A DNA stretch of 64,000 bases, from assembly GCF_041296385.1 (NCBI RefSeq), contig NC_091013.1, forward strand, positions 35,864,475 through 35,928,474. Direction: 5' to 3'. The notes under the pieces were generated by a model. That model saw only the letters and a list, made by a program, of their open reading frames with translations, was not told the DNA's origin and made no database searches. The DNA is from Aphelocoma coerulescens. Taxonomy: Eukaryota; Chordata; Aves; Passeriformes; Corvidae. Of this stretch, positions 36,401 to 48,540 are shown piece after piece (position 1 is the first letter of the stretch; the number at the start of each line of letters is the position of its first letter). Position numbers and translations under genes: made by a program.

Positions 36401-39400
36401 TCAAAATCCATATATATTTACTTTCAATATGTTTTCAGATACTGTCATGGTTTAGCATAGTTTGGGATTTTAGTTAAAGAGGGCTCCATCAGCCACTACA
36501 GATATCTACACTCAGTCAACCTATATTGAGACTAAGAGGGAAAATAGAGAGATGACTCCTAGCAAATTAATGCACACATAACAGATACCTTAGTATCTGT
36601 CAAAATGTGTTGCTCAAAACTGTAGAGACTGGTGACACTAATGAGAAATTAGGTGCTTGTTCAGAGAAAAATACTGAAGAATGTTAAAATATAGATTTGC
36701 AAGGGAAACAAAGATAAAAAATCCTGCTAAGCATAAGTGTCAAGCAACAGGATAAAAGGAAAAAAGAATAGCTGCATTTGCCTGGAGCACATTTTAATCA
36801 AAACACTTGGTTCTCATGCTACTTTGAAGGATGGAAAACTGAATAGTAACATTTACTGCACTTGACAGAGACCAAATGAATTTACTAAGAGTCAAGAGAA
36901 GAAAATTCTGCCATGGATTGCTCCATTTTGTTTATCGCATTTCAGCCTAGAAGGCTGTGGGTCAAATTTGGCCACACGGATTTGGCTATAATGGGCAATG
37001 CCATGGATCTGTGGGATCCTGTTTCTATGTCTGTCAGTGGTACCCACATGAGCAACCAAGTGTCCAGTAGCACAAACCTCTTACTGCACAGCAGGTAGTC
37101 AGAGGATTTGGGTGGAAAGCAGACTCTTTCTGTTTCTAAGTCTCCTTTTTAAGGGGTCCTTCTTGAAAACAGCAGAAGAAGGGTGGATGTTCACCAGCAC
37201 TCAGCCGTGCCAGCTGGCAGCGCACAAGCATTCAAGTGCACATCTGGGAATGCTCCAGTGCCAGAATGATCACAGCCTGCAAGCCCTAGTTATGGTAATA
37301 GGAATGCTATCATCCAAACTCCTGTCTCCCACACTGAAATGTGCCCTTGAGTCCTATCAATACACATCAATAACGTGCTACAGTCTATAGATTTTTCAAG
37401 CCAAGAATTTAAAGGCATCTGAATTATCTGCCTTCTGGTAAGGAATAAAAACACCCAAGCCAACCAAAAATTTAAAAAGGTATTATAATTCAGACATTTT
37501 TTCTATCACACTTGTGAGCAAAACACTTTTCTGGAAAATAAACTTCTAAATAAAATTAAAATGGGATTTTGTGGAGATGTACAACACAGCACATCAGTCA
37601 ATTAATTTCACAAGACATTAATTCTTCTTTGGGACAAAATGCCTTCCTAGTGAATGGAATTTGCTGATTCCCTAGTATTTCAGTAAGCTAAATCAAAATT
37701 TTAATTCCTGCTTTTAAAAGAACCCACTAGTATGGCCACTGGATTTTCCACTAACCCAGTGAGAGGATTTGTGATGATTCCCACTAACCAGCTGCTATCC
37801 AGCTGGGTACCAGTGAGTAGTGTCTACAAGCACTAAAACTTATGGCTACTTTAGCAACTCTTGTTAAAACTGCTCGGCAAACTTGGTGGGCATTCTTGAA
37901 ACTATCCTAATTCTCACTTTGCCGGTCTGAATTTCTGTTTCAGCTGGTTGCAGCACTGAAATACTAGTCAGCATTGCTGAGAACTGCTCACAGTAATTAA
38001 AATCTGCAAGATCAGTACAGTCTGAGATCATCTCCATCTTTTTAAAACACATGCCAACTCTACTTTATTCTACAGACATCAGATCTACACTTAATCTCTA
38101 AAAAAAAATTCTGTCTCTTTTCATACATGCAGATAGGAATAAACCTCCACAGAATATAGTAAGATTGTTTTTGAGAAAAATGGATGCAATAGTGTCCTTC
38201 ATGACAATAAGGTGACAGAAACTAGCATAGTGGCCATTTTGCCTAAAGCTACAAACAACAAACAATATCTAAAAAAGTGCTTGAGGGACTGAACAACATC
38301 ATGCTTCAAAAATATGTTCTGAATCCAAAGTTGACCCATAAGTATTTCCAGTATATACAAGTACTTCACTTTGACTTCAGTGGAACTACTTACATGCCTA
38401 AAATTAAGTAATTCATTGAAACAAATTCCAAGTAAACACTACTACTATTAAGGAGAAGATATGGACATACAAAGCACATTTTTTGAGTGAATTAACAGGA
38501 AAAAGTTAACATTGTTAAGAAATGCTTCCAATTCTATTCCAAGAAGTACCCTAATCTTACCTTAAGTACAATATGAAGAATATATGTATATCAAAATACA
38601 CATTGAATAGTTGCTATTGGTACTGAGAAGAATAAATCAAAAGCTCTACCTGAATCTTTCAGCCCAGTATAAAACAAACTTGAGCAACATCTTTGTAGTC
38701 CAAAGGCTTTTTGAATAATTAATAATGAAATCGGAATACAGGATTGATAAAATACATCTTGAAAATGTGTAAAAATATGTAGACTGAGTATCACCATGAG
38801 ATCTAGCTGTATAAAAGTGTATCTAGAATGCTAAAGCGTTCCCCACCCGCTTTTGACTTTATATAACAGCTTTGCTTTGACGTACATTCTTTTTTTTCTG
38901 CTGATTTTAATTGCTCTGCAGGCTGTGGGTTGGCAGAAGTTCGTTTCAGAGTCTGTCTTATTCCATGAACAGAAGACCCAATTCTGAAGAAGTTAGTCAG
39001 TCCAGACGCCTTTATAAACCACAGCCAGCACACGAAGTGATGTGTTCTCTACTGGTTGAGCAATGTAGTCACAATTTAAAAAAAACCTACTAGCTTTTGC
39101 TGCAGGGCAGCAACCCAGCTTTCTGCATATCTCCATGACTTAAGACCTTGCATTGGTAAAATAAAATTTTCCCTCACATGCAAGTTTTGTTATTATCTAA
39201 ATTGCATAATAATTTTAGTATTTTGTGATCTCACTTAATGATCCATCCAAACAAAATTTCAAGTTTACTATTTGTGAGCTCATGTATAAAATTTAAAGTT
39301 TTGATATCTGAGGCCTAAGACATCTGTGCCAATTTTTGCTGAAATAAAACCTAGGAAAAACCCTGACCTTGAAAAAAAACCCTCAGACCTGCTTATTTAG

Positions 39401-42400
39401 GTTCCTTTTTTGTCTAGATCTGTTCTCTGTAGGATTCCCAAAGCACATTTAAACACTAGACAATTTAATTCGTAAGGAACAAGCATTTTCTTGAACCATT
39501 TGCAGTTCTTCTTCCCTTAACTTCTTGATTTCTCATGACAACAGATATTTTTCTAGTTTTTGCTTGTCCATTTTTATAAACTGGGGTTCATGAAGTCTAT
39601 CACAGCAGAAACCAGGACAACTGGTTAATTTGGTGCTTTTTAATAGAGATGTCTTTATATGGCATTAATTATGGATTCAATCAGTCCCTGCATTAAAAGG
39701 CCTTGATCATACCTTGCAGGTATGACTAAGATCTAATAAATATCTTCAAAGAATTGGTAGCATTATTTTGACCTTCATAGAATTGCCAATAACATGTTAC
39801 AATCAGAAAAACAAGGGAATTGTTTACTAGGAATTCAGATTTCTATTATGAAGTCTAAAGCAGAATGTTGGTTTTAAAAATTAGAGCCTATTTGGTGTAT
39901 TTTTGATTGTGCAGTGTTCTGCATAATGCACAGCACTGATTTATTCACTCATCCATTCAGTGAAATTCTTCATGTGAAATTGCAGGCATTGCTTTAAGTA
40001 ATTTTCTATCCTTTTGCATAGAAGGGTCTATTTCCTTTTGAATTAGGCTGTTGTCAGCAGAAACAAATCAGGATAACATATATTTTCAAGAAGTAGGCCT
40101 TTCTTTTTTCTTTTTAATTCGATTTGAATTTTTATTTTATATTTGACCTCTTCAAACAATAAAATATGGAGTATTGTGAATATTTGGTAAGGGAATTTTA
40201 TATGTGGCATTTGTTTAAGCTAGTAACAAAGGCTTGTGTCTCAATTCAAAGATCACTAAAGTCAAGTACCACTTGTAAAACTTCTTGCTATCCCTCTGTC
40301 TCAGATATCTAAAGCAACAACATACAGAGTCAAAACACTTCCAACCAACAAACGAATTTTCCAGTACAGCAATTTTATCAAGAGGGATGGCAAAATTCTC
40401 ACACCATTCTTGGAAGGCAATAGTTATTTCCCATGGACACAAATGATACTGGAGTGGAACTTGAGAATTGCTAGTAAGAAAAACAATTGCCAAGTGACAT
40501 GCCAGGTTACCCTGCCTCACTGATTTGTGGAATTACATAGAAGCTCCTACATACATGCAAGGAGTTGGGCAACCTCAATACAACAAAGTAAATGTAGTCC
40601 ATGGGGGCTCCAATCTGATCCCAGCAGGTCACCTGCCTTTGAGTTTACAGAAGACCTGATTCTCACCTCCCTAGGCCATGGGAATCAGAATCCCACACTA
40701 ATCATCAGAATGAGGCACTGAGGGAGTGTGAAAATGAAATTTGATGTTTGTACATTGGCTTAGACAACGGTACATAAATCTTATTCCTGGGCTCAAGTGC
40801 ACGTGCAGCTTAGAGAGAAACACACAGGCAACACAATCAATAATTATGAATAGAGTATAAAATTCAGGAGAGGTCTTATGTCGTGGACCATTTTTCCTCC
40901 ACACACAAAATTTATAGAGAGAAAGATAAAAAGAAAAAGTGTATCTGTTGTTACGTGTCCTGATATGACATTTGCCAGAAGCACACGTTTCAAAATCACC
41001 CATTACCTCCTACTCATTGTACCAAGAGCTCTGGTTCTGACTGCTAGCAGTGCAGCTTTATTTGGAATTGATGCTTGAAACACTTCCCTTCAACCTACCC
41101 AAGCTGGGAATTTTCGCAAGACACAAAACGTGCAACTACTGATGACTAATAGCCTTATGCATCAGCACAGACAAATGCATACCCCATAAAATAAGAAACA
41201 ACATTGTGTTAAATCCACTTCCATTCAATTGTCCTTTTAATCAAAATGCTAATTTGTGGCCACTTGCGTGCATTAAAATGGAAATTCAGTATGTTCAAGA
41301 AAGGATGTGCTGGGTCTAAAAAAAAGAGTGATGGGGTATCCGTTCCGGGAATTTAACAATTAAAGTCTAAAAACCCCAGAACTGAACAATATTTATAAAA
41401 AAAAATAATAGTTCTATATTTTACTTCTGCTCTCTGTTGAAGCACAAGAGAAGCAATTATATATCAGTGATGTTTTCAAATATTAACTTTCTAAGGAATC
41501 GATCCATATAAAAGTAAAATGATGGGTCAACAAATAATCATGAAATCAGACTCTACTTTGAGACCTCGCTGAAGCAAACAGAAGTAGGACAAGAACAGGC
41601 ACCTCACTCAATACTCTAATTTATTTGCCATTATAACAGAATGAGTGCCACACATCAGCAGGACAGTTTGGAGGCTGATGGGATTCTGGTACCCAGATGT
41701 GGATGTCAAAAGATCAAAATGCAGGGACTGTAATTCTGTGTACATGACCAAGTAGTAGACTGGATTCAGCACCATGAACAACACCATGTTCTCCTATTTA
41801 ACTCACCCTGCTAAAACAAAATCTAACTTTAACTAGTAGGTTCATGGTCATCAGTGAAATCTGATCTGAGAAAATATAGTATCTTACTGAACTCTGAAAA
41901 GCTAATTTTTTTGTACTTTTTTTGCAGGCAGAAAGCTAATTCTAACAACTTTTTATATAAATGCAAGGTTTGCAATTTATTTTTTTTTCTTTTTTATATA
42001 TAAAAATATGAGGTCCATGTTAGAAAAAAATTTTTGTAATAGGTCAACTGATGTAGCTTTTCCCTTTAAAATGGATATTCATATTTTGTGTTGCCATCCA
42101 TCCTAAGCAACTTTAAAGACAGCTATACCTTAAAAAATGTTTACAGAAATAAGTAGCTTAATTGAAATTTTAGTGTTAGAGGTATAATCAGAGGTGGCTA
42201 CATGATGAGAAGAATCTAAAGTCTACTCTGAAGCACAGCTGAGGAGCCCCAAACACTGCTCACCTCAAAGAGCAATAAGGCTAAAGATGAAAGCTATTGT
42301 CAAGGAAACTGGATTGCTTGCAGAGTATTGATGCTCTAACATTCATTTAAAGAAAAGACATCTCCTTATTTTTTATGATATTTGTACTTTAGATCACTTG

Positions 42401-44262
42401 TTTTTATTTGGGAGTTCCTAGGGTGGGGAGGGCAGGGGAACTCTGTGGTTCCTGTGATAGGAAACAGGCTACAAGAAATACAATTTAAGCAATCATGACC
42501 TCAGTTTGCGAAATCTTTCTTAGCCAAGATCCTGAATCAAAGACTACTAATGAAATAGAATACATCCCATATAAACCTGTGGATTTTAGGTGATGTCCTA
42601 AATTAATGGGGGTTTTTTGAATATTTGAAGTAAGTAGAGTGATTATACTCTAGAACTTAAATTTCATTTAGCTTACTTGAAGCTCAAGTGAAATACATTT
42701 CATGTTAGATGCCCAGGGAGTAACACATTTTAAGCAAAGCTTCATCTAGTCTTTACCAATAATTTACTCCATTTCAAGTTCTCTAAATAGTTTAAGATAT
42801 CAGTTAAAATAACATAAAAGTATACATAGGAAGAGTGAACTGATTTAGCAGCTCAGGAATATTTTTAGTTACTCAGTGCAATTAGAGTATGTGTGCAAAC
42901 TGGTATAATAAAATTCTGTGTTTCATCTTATAAGGTCCCATTGTGTTTGGAAAAAGAAAGAAATGTAGGTATTTTATCCCCAAAGGAAACAAATATATCC
43001 CATTATTATGTCAACACTATAATATACATTGGAGACCTTTTATGGAGCACAGTCGTCAGTGCTCTTTGCAGAACCTTTTAAAAAGGAGAACCATGACAAA
43101 AAAAAAATCTTACTGGATAGGAATTCCTTTATTAATTTTACTATTTATTGATAGGTTGTTTTAATGTAGAAATGATGCTAAACTTCTGAATTCCTTGTAG
43201 TCTCCCTCTTTTGCCAAGTACAAGCCAGCCTTTCTCCTTGAAAGCTCCTATTTCCCTAAAGTTCTCATTACTTCTCTCTTTTCTGTTTCCCAGAAAAATG
43301 AATTGGCATTTTTATTAATAGATTTCCCTCCCTACTATTATCAGAGAGAATTGAACAATTGAAAATATGAATGATTTGAAGTTGCCTTTTTCAACTCTAA
43401 TGCCCCATGCAGATTTGGGATCCAACATTCAAAGTTCAACCTGCAGATAGCATAAATATCTGGTACCTTAAAGAGTATGTCTCTACTCATTGCAGGACCA
43501 TTGGACTACATGGCCTTTTAAAGGTCCCTTCAAAGCCAAAACGTTCTGTGATTCAATATTCTATCCTTTAAGAGAATATGCCCATGGTTAACACCATTCA
43601 TCCACCAATAATTTTGAAAACCAGAATGGGCTCTGGGAGCACGGATAAACTGAGAGGAGAAAGAAGACATGAATCAAACACTCCTGCTTTTCTCTAGACA
43701 GGATCCAACTGCGGCATCCCAACCCACTTCATCAACTGCTATTTACCTTTTTCTTCTGTGTTGGCAACAGACCGCCTGCCCCTGTTTCTACTCCCGTTCC
43801 AGATTTCCTTTTGGAAGCTCTCAACTGGACCAGTACCAGCAAGCCTGCTCTCCTATCATGGAGAAGCAACAGTCAGTGAAAGCAGCCCCACATTTGCCCA
43901 TGCCCTGCGAGTCAAAACCCACCCCTCCAGCTTACCTGCCTGGCGTCAGCTGCAGACACTTGCAGGAAGGAAGAAACAGGGGTACCTGCTTTATTTTCAT
44001 CGGGGGACACGAGTGGCTGGTCTAGCGGAGACCGTGCCTGGACGCTGTACATCAGCTCGCTGCGCAGAGCTTCTAGTTCTGTTTTCAGGATGATAACATG
44101 GTAAAGAGACACTGCTGCAAGACAAGAGGACAGGAGCATTGCAAGCCACAGGAATGTGACAGAAAAAAGTCCCGTGGCGCCTGAAACAGCACCAGGGAGG
44201 GCAGAGGGAGAGGAGGCGGTATCCTTCTGTTGGATGACGTGCACACAGTCCACGGATTTCAT
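33372..44262 (-). CDS. TNFSF13B: TNFSF13B (BAFF/BLyS), six coding exons, 288 residues
   Basis: TNF-superfamily cytokine that supports B-cell survival through BAFF-R, TACI and BCMA. It is made as a type II membrane trimer and shed. Exons (minus): 43936-44262, 43747-43852, 35834-35890, 35377-35489, 35129-35279, 33372-33484. All have GT/AG ends and the phases join into 288 codons plus stop. Residues about 28-56 form the membrane anchor (GLFSVTFLWLAMLLSSCLAA). RNRGRR ending at residue 136 is the furin-type cleavage site. Residues 164-288 form the TNF-homology domain, with PWLLSFKRG, KETGYFFIYGQ, the BAFF-specific flap KKAHVFGDDL, the cysteine pair in RCIQNMP..NNSC, and the end FFGAVRLL. The start is the ATG at 44262; the frame is open further up only with a non-ATG codon. 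Confidence 0.96.
35129..35279 (-). CDS. TNFSF13B: TNFSF13B exon 5: flap and disulfide region
   Basis: Encodes VLYTDTTFAMGHLIQRKKAH, then VFGDDLSLVTLFRCIQNMP and NNSCYTA. It holds the flap loop that links BAFF trimers into 60-mers in mammals and the two cysteines of the conserved disulfide. Confidence 0.95.
35377..35489 (-). CDS. TNFSF13B: TNFSF13B exon 4: first strands of the TNF domain
   Basis: Encodes DDSSIVPWLLSFKRG, ALEEQGNKIVIKE and TGYFFIYGQ, the A to C strands of the jelly roll. The acceptor is TTCTTTTAG and the donor CCAG|GTGAGA. Confidence 0.95.
35834..35890 (-). CDS. TNFSF13B: TNFSF13B exon 3
   Basis: A 57-bp exon encoding VLQACLQLIADSKSDIQQK. It matches the CLQLIADS segment at the start of the BAFF receptor-binding domain. 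The acceptor is CACTTTGCAG and the donor AAAG|GTAAGA. Confidence 0.93.
43490..43563 (+). mobile_element. Short CR1 3' tail fragment
   Basis: Contains 'aaaggtcccttcaaagccaa' and 'ttctgtgattcaatattctat', the degraded 3' end of a CR1. It lies about 180 bp from the donor of TNFSF13B exon 2, inside intron 2. Confidence 0.75.
43747..43852 (-). CDS. TNFSF13B: TNFSF13B exon 2: furin-site exon after an 83-bp intron
   Basis: Acceptor TTCTCCATGATAG and donor AAAAG|GTAAAT. It encodes ESRLAGTGPVESF, then SRNRGRRSVANTEEK. The basic site aligns with the RNKR furin site of human BAFF, and the following acidic EEK precedes the conserved VLQACLQLIADS of exon 3. The exon was found because exons 1 and 3 cannot be joined in frame without it. 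Confidence 0.88.
43936..44262 (-). CDS. TNFSF13B: TNFSF13B exon 1: cytoplasmic tail, membrane anchor, stalk
   Basis: Encodes residues 1-109 starting MKSVDCVHVIQQKD. It has a short cytoplasmic part, one hydrophobic segment, and a stalk with LKTELEALRSEL that looks helical. It ends at GGCAG|GTAAGC in phase 0. Confidence 0.95.
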
Positions 44263-44297
44263 CGCTGCTCTTTCCTTACTAAAGCCAGAGGGAGAGT

Positions 44298-44327
44298 TCA
44301 GCTGTCCCCTTCCGAGGTGCAATCCAT
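44298..44327 (-). promoter_or_regulatory. Upstream ORF in the TNFSF13B leader
   Basis: ATG at 44327 followed by eight codons and TGA. It ends 35 bases before the TNFSF13B start codon and is in a different frame. It acts as a uORF only if transcription starts further upstream, which is likely but not shown. Confidence 0.4.
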
Positions 44328-45047
44328 GTTACCAGTTGCTCTCTGAAACTAAGGGCATCCAGAATAAGTGAACAAAACGCCCAGATCATTTCCTGTCATA
44401 TGAAGCCGTTGATAGCACCATTAAACTTAATGTACAGAGTGAGCGTCTAAGATGCTGTCTTCCCTTTGTTTTCACCTCTCTGTGCTGCATTTTGGAAATG
44501 AATACTTTCTCACAAGCTAGTTGTTCAATCTACCTTCCTCCTTTCACTTTCCACTAGTAATTTATGTGGCAGCTTGCTATAGCCATTTCCCATAATATTT
44601 AAATTTTGGCACAGCCAGAGCCACCAGTAATTTCGAGCCTTATCTAGAAGTGCAGAAACCATGTAAAGTTTCCTGGCAGCATTTCATCCAGTGCTCCTTA
44701 AAAGACATACACGTATGGCAGGCATGTGCCTCTGTGTGTGTGAAGGCATATAGATGTACTCTGTATATACATTATATCATCTATATTAACACATTTATAT
44801 TCATATCTAAAGTGCCAATATGCATACAGAGGAGACAAATTATTCAAAATAAGATTTTTTCCCTTTCCTGAAAACAAAAGTGAAAAATATTCCCAGGTAT
44901 GAGTCACAAATTATGGGTTTCTCAGTTGTATGAAGTTGCAAATTCTGCAGTTCAGTTCATCAAACTAACTTGAAAAGGGATGACATTTTATTAAACCTTT
45001 CTAATAAATACAGTCTCTCTAAAGAATTCAAGAACCTTCATTTATGC

Positions 45048-45172
45048 AGAAAGGAACACGAAGAAGCAGGGAGAGGAAATTCGGCAGGGGGGAACTAGAA
45101 GAGGTGAAAACTAGGGGATTGAAAAGAGTAAGAGAGGGGAAATAAGAGCAAGGGGAAAGGGCAAATAATTAT
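45048..45172 (+). repeat. Purine-rich (GA-rich) tract
   Basis: About 125 bases that are mostly A and G on the plus strand (for example agagaggggaaataagagca). It is not a regular microsatellite. Confidence 0.6.
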
Positions 45173-47960
45173 TTAGCGAATTTAAAAATTAAACCTGATG
45201 CAAAACTTTCAACATGCATGCTGCCAACACTCAGGTGAATCCTGAGTGTCTGGATTAAGTTCATCTTTTAAGATTTTGTAAGTCCTTTCATCTTAAAACC
45301 CTATATTAGGAATTCTTTTCTTTGCAACAGCAAGGCTACCTAGATATTCCACACATGTTCATATAATTTTTTTATTCTCACACAAAATTCAACTTTTATC
45401 ACTTTGTTCAAAGCTCCAGTGGTCTGGGACAGAAGAAAAAAGATAAACAGTATCACCATTATGGCTAAAATCAACAGATAAACCCCTCTTACCATACAAG
45501 TAAACTTTATCTTTGCAAAAGACCTTTTACAGGTCAGCCCAAATACTGTGTAATAAATCCTGATGACAACACCTATCAGAGTAGTTCAGATCAAGTTCTT
45601 TCTGTTGGGAAGGAGAAGGAAGAAGGAACAACAATAGAGTAAAAACTTCCGTAGCCTCTTCCTCTTCTGTTTCTTAAGGCTACAAGAAATTTAGTGTGAT
45701 TATAAGCTTTATCATCTTCCGTTGTGATGCAAGGCGCTCTTTTCCTTATTTTGTCACCTCCTGCAACCACACCATCCTGCACAGACAAGTAAATCTGTTC
45801 CCAAATGCAAAGGAAACAAATACACTGTGTATCTTAGCCTGCACCCAGAAGCCACATACATACTGTCAGAAATTATACAGAAATTGGTGTGGGGTGGAAA
45901 AACCAGAATACCATTTCTGCTCCTATTTTCAAGGCTAAGTTAAGCTGTAAATGGGGCTGCATTTTGAAGTAAATTTAATGCGAACTAATGTAGGGTTTTT
46001 TTAACAGAATAAGCAATTATTAGAACTAAGCAGACATGCCTTCAAGTATCTCTAGACATCTGAACATTACCAGCCTAGTACTGACTGTTCCAAAAATAAA
46101 AAATAATGTGACAGTTGGAAAAGAAGTGCTATTTTAGAAAATGAAACCGAGTGAGAGAATGGAAGTTATAACTAGCTATCCAGGAATACCAAGAAACTAT
46201 TGGCCAGTGAGGTCTCTGCAGTCATTAATGTATCAGAAAATAACAGATCAGTGTATAAATAGCAGTGCTCTAGCCACTTCTAGAGAAAATAGGCTGCTCC
46301 CAGCCTCCACAGCCTCTTTAAATCGGGTCATTATTTGGGCTGACAAAATAATTGTGGTGACATAGAGGACTTCTGTAAGACATCTGGCTCTGTCTTGCTT
46401 ATCATTCTAATCAATGAGAATTTCAAAGGGGAGACGAGGAAAATCACAACAGCCCACAGATGGGAAATTGTTAAATTCAATAGGCATTTGTAGCTGAGCA
46501 TCAAAGGGATCTCTCTGTTGGCAACCTTATGTTGTTCTGTAGATTTATAAGCAGTTATGTGGTTTAGAAGAAAATACAACTTCAGACAACTTCTGTGATG
46601 ACAAAAATGGGAACAGTAAATAATGACAGTAAGATGTCAATCGTGAAAACGAGCATGAGTTACCTAGAAATAGACTTAGTTGAACAACTTCTAATATAAT
46701 CAAATGGAGCTTCAGTTAATTGCAGATTGCTAATTGCATTAAATTAAATCACAAAAATTACTTAAAAAAACCCCCAAAACCCTCCCAAAAAACCCCACAC
46801 CAAACAAAAAACCCCATGCTAGTTGCAGAGCCTAGAACCCGAGGAGTTGATGCCTCAATGCTTGCCACTATGTCTTCTCATAACATACTCTCCTTATGAT
46901 TCCTCTTGTTGGCAGAGCTGCAAAGTAGTCCTTAGCCTGCTTAAAGCAAAGTCAGTAAGATTAGCACATGCTGTTTCTGCTGTGTTTTAAACCAAGGTGT
47001 GACTAAAGAGGACCAAGGAGTGCTCGGATCAGCCTCCCATTAGGAGACACGGGAAGGTGATGATTTCAGCTGAACACAAGCTCTCAGTGCAATATTCTTG
47101 TTGAAACAGAGGTATACTATTTGGATATACATGCTGGGGGAAAACAGCATCATGCTTTTATATTGACAAACCTATTTGCATATAGCTAAGACTGACAAAA
47201 CTGAACAGTGAAAAAGGTCAAAAATCCAGAATGAATACAAGAGACCTAGAGAACTAATCTCAAAAAGGGTATTCAGTTTTTGGTTAGCAGCCTGCTTCTA
47301 CTGGACAGCCTTCCTGAAAATCCTTTTGCAAACATTTGTACCACATCAACAATTTTTGACTCAAGACACATGTGGGCAGAAAAACCTTAGGGGCTGCCTC
47401 AAGACCAGTTCAAAGCAGCATTTTCTCAAACTATTTCTACAAAAGAAAATGTCACTGCATTAAACTGCAGAAACCTAGCCCTGGGCATCTAACTCTGCAG
47501 GCAAATAAGAATAAATGCTCATAAAAAAGGTATCCTGAAAATATGGTCTTTTTGCATGCACAGTACATGATCTGTGCATACACCATAGTGAATCCTTAAC
47601 CCAAAGGATGAGCTATGGTGAACACTCAGATTAACTGACCAAAAAAACTTCTTTAATTTAGCTGAGGAAAACTATAAAGAAATGCCTTGGCTACTCAAAG
47701 AATTCTACTTAACCAAGTCTTTTACTTCTAGGGAAAAGGGAAAACTTTTAGGTAAAATTCAAAATGATAAATAAATGAAAATCAAAATTCAACACATTAC
47801 TACTGAAGACTCTTAAAGGTGAGAATGTTGCATGAAAACACAGGAAAATGAGTTCCTGAACAAAATTAAGGCTTGTTAAAATTTCCAAGATGTTACAGCA
47901 GAAACAAGCCCTGTAATTTTATGCAGAGAATTACTTTTTTCATTTCCATTATGCAGACTA

Positions 47961-48540
47961 TCAGATGAAATTATCAAGATAGGTCCTGCTAACCTTAAAA
48001 CTTATAAAAAAATCAACATTACCTCTGTGGGGAACCAAGGCAGAGATAGTAACCAGTGATACAGGAAATTTGTGGTTGAACCAGAAACTGAATTCTTGAT
48101 TTCCTGAAATCCAGTTATGCACTTTAACCACAAAAGCATCTTCTTTGTGGGGGAGGAAAAACCCATAATGAAGTTTAATGTGCAAAAGAGAAGCAGTTGA
48201 TATGACTGTGAAGGCTTGGGTAAAAACCCATGAACATGAAAGTTTGCTTAAAAGCCAATGTTCTGTTTTTAAAAAGGAGTTTGTGCAGATGCTGCAACCC
48301 AGAGATCCAGGCAAGTGTGTCGAAGGCCACACTAAAAGTATGTCTCCAGTGGCAAGGGTCCAGCTTCACATACTTCTGCAGCAGCCACAAAATGGTCCCT
48401 GCGGTTATTACAAGAAAGAGACCATGATATCTTGCCTTACCACTCAAGACAGTGCAGAACAGATAGAGGAGCACAGAAAAAGCAAAGGTTCCATTCTGAA
48501 ATTTTCCATTTAATTTCAAGTCCTTTCTGAAGATGGACAA
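47961..48540 (-). other. Unassigned overlapping open frames rich in hydrophobic residues
   Basis: One minus frame is open from 48540 to 48175 and a second from 48332 to 47961, overlapping. The first contains hydrophobic stretches (for example GLFLVITAGTILWLLQKYVK) and the second reads LPHKEDAFVVKVHNWISG. I recognise no family and see no clear splice sites. It may be a frame-shifted old gene copy or chance in AT-rich DNA. Confidence 0.15.

Noticed and set aside
38803..39033. Minus-strand frame considered as the missing BAFF exon 2
   Set aside because: It lacks a dibasic cleavage site and suitable splice phases. The segment at 43747-43852 fits frame, splice sites and the furin motif.
44263..44322. 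Longer BAFF N-terminus starting at 44322
   Set aside because: That frame opens with TTG, not ATG. The ATG at 44262 gives the expected MKSVDCV start and a 288-residue total.
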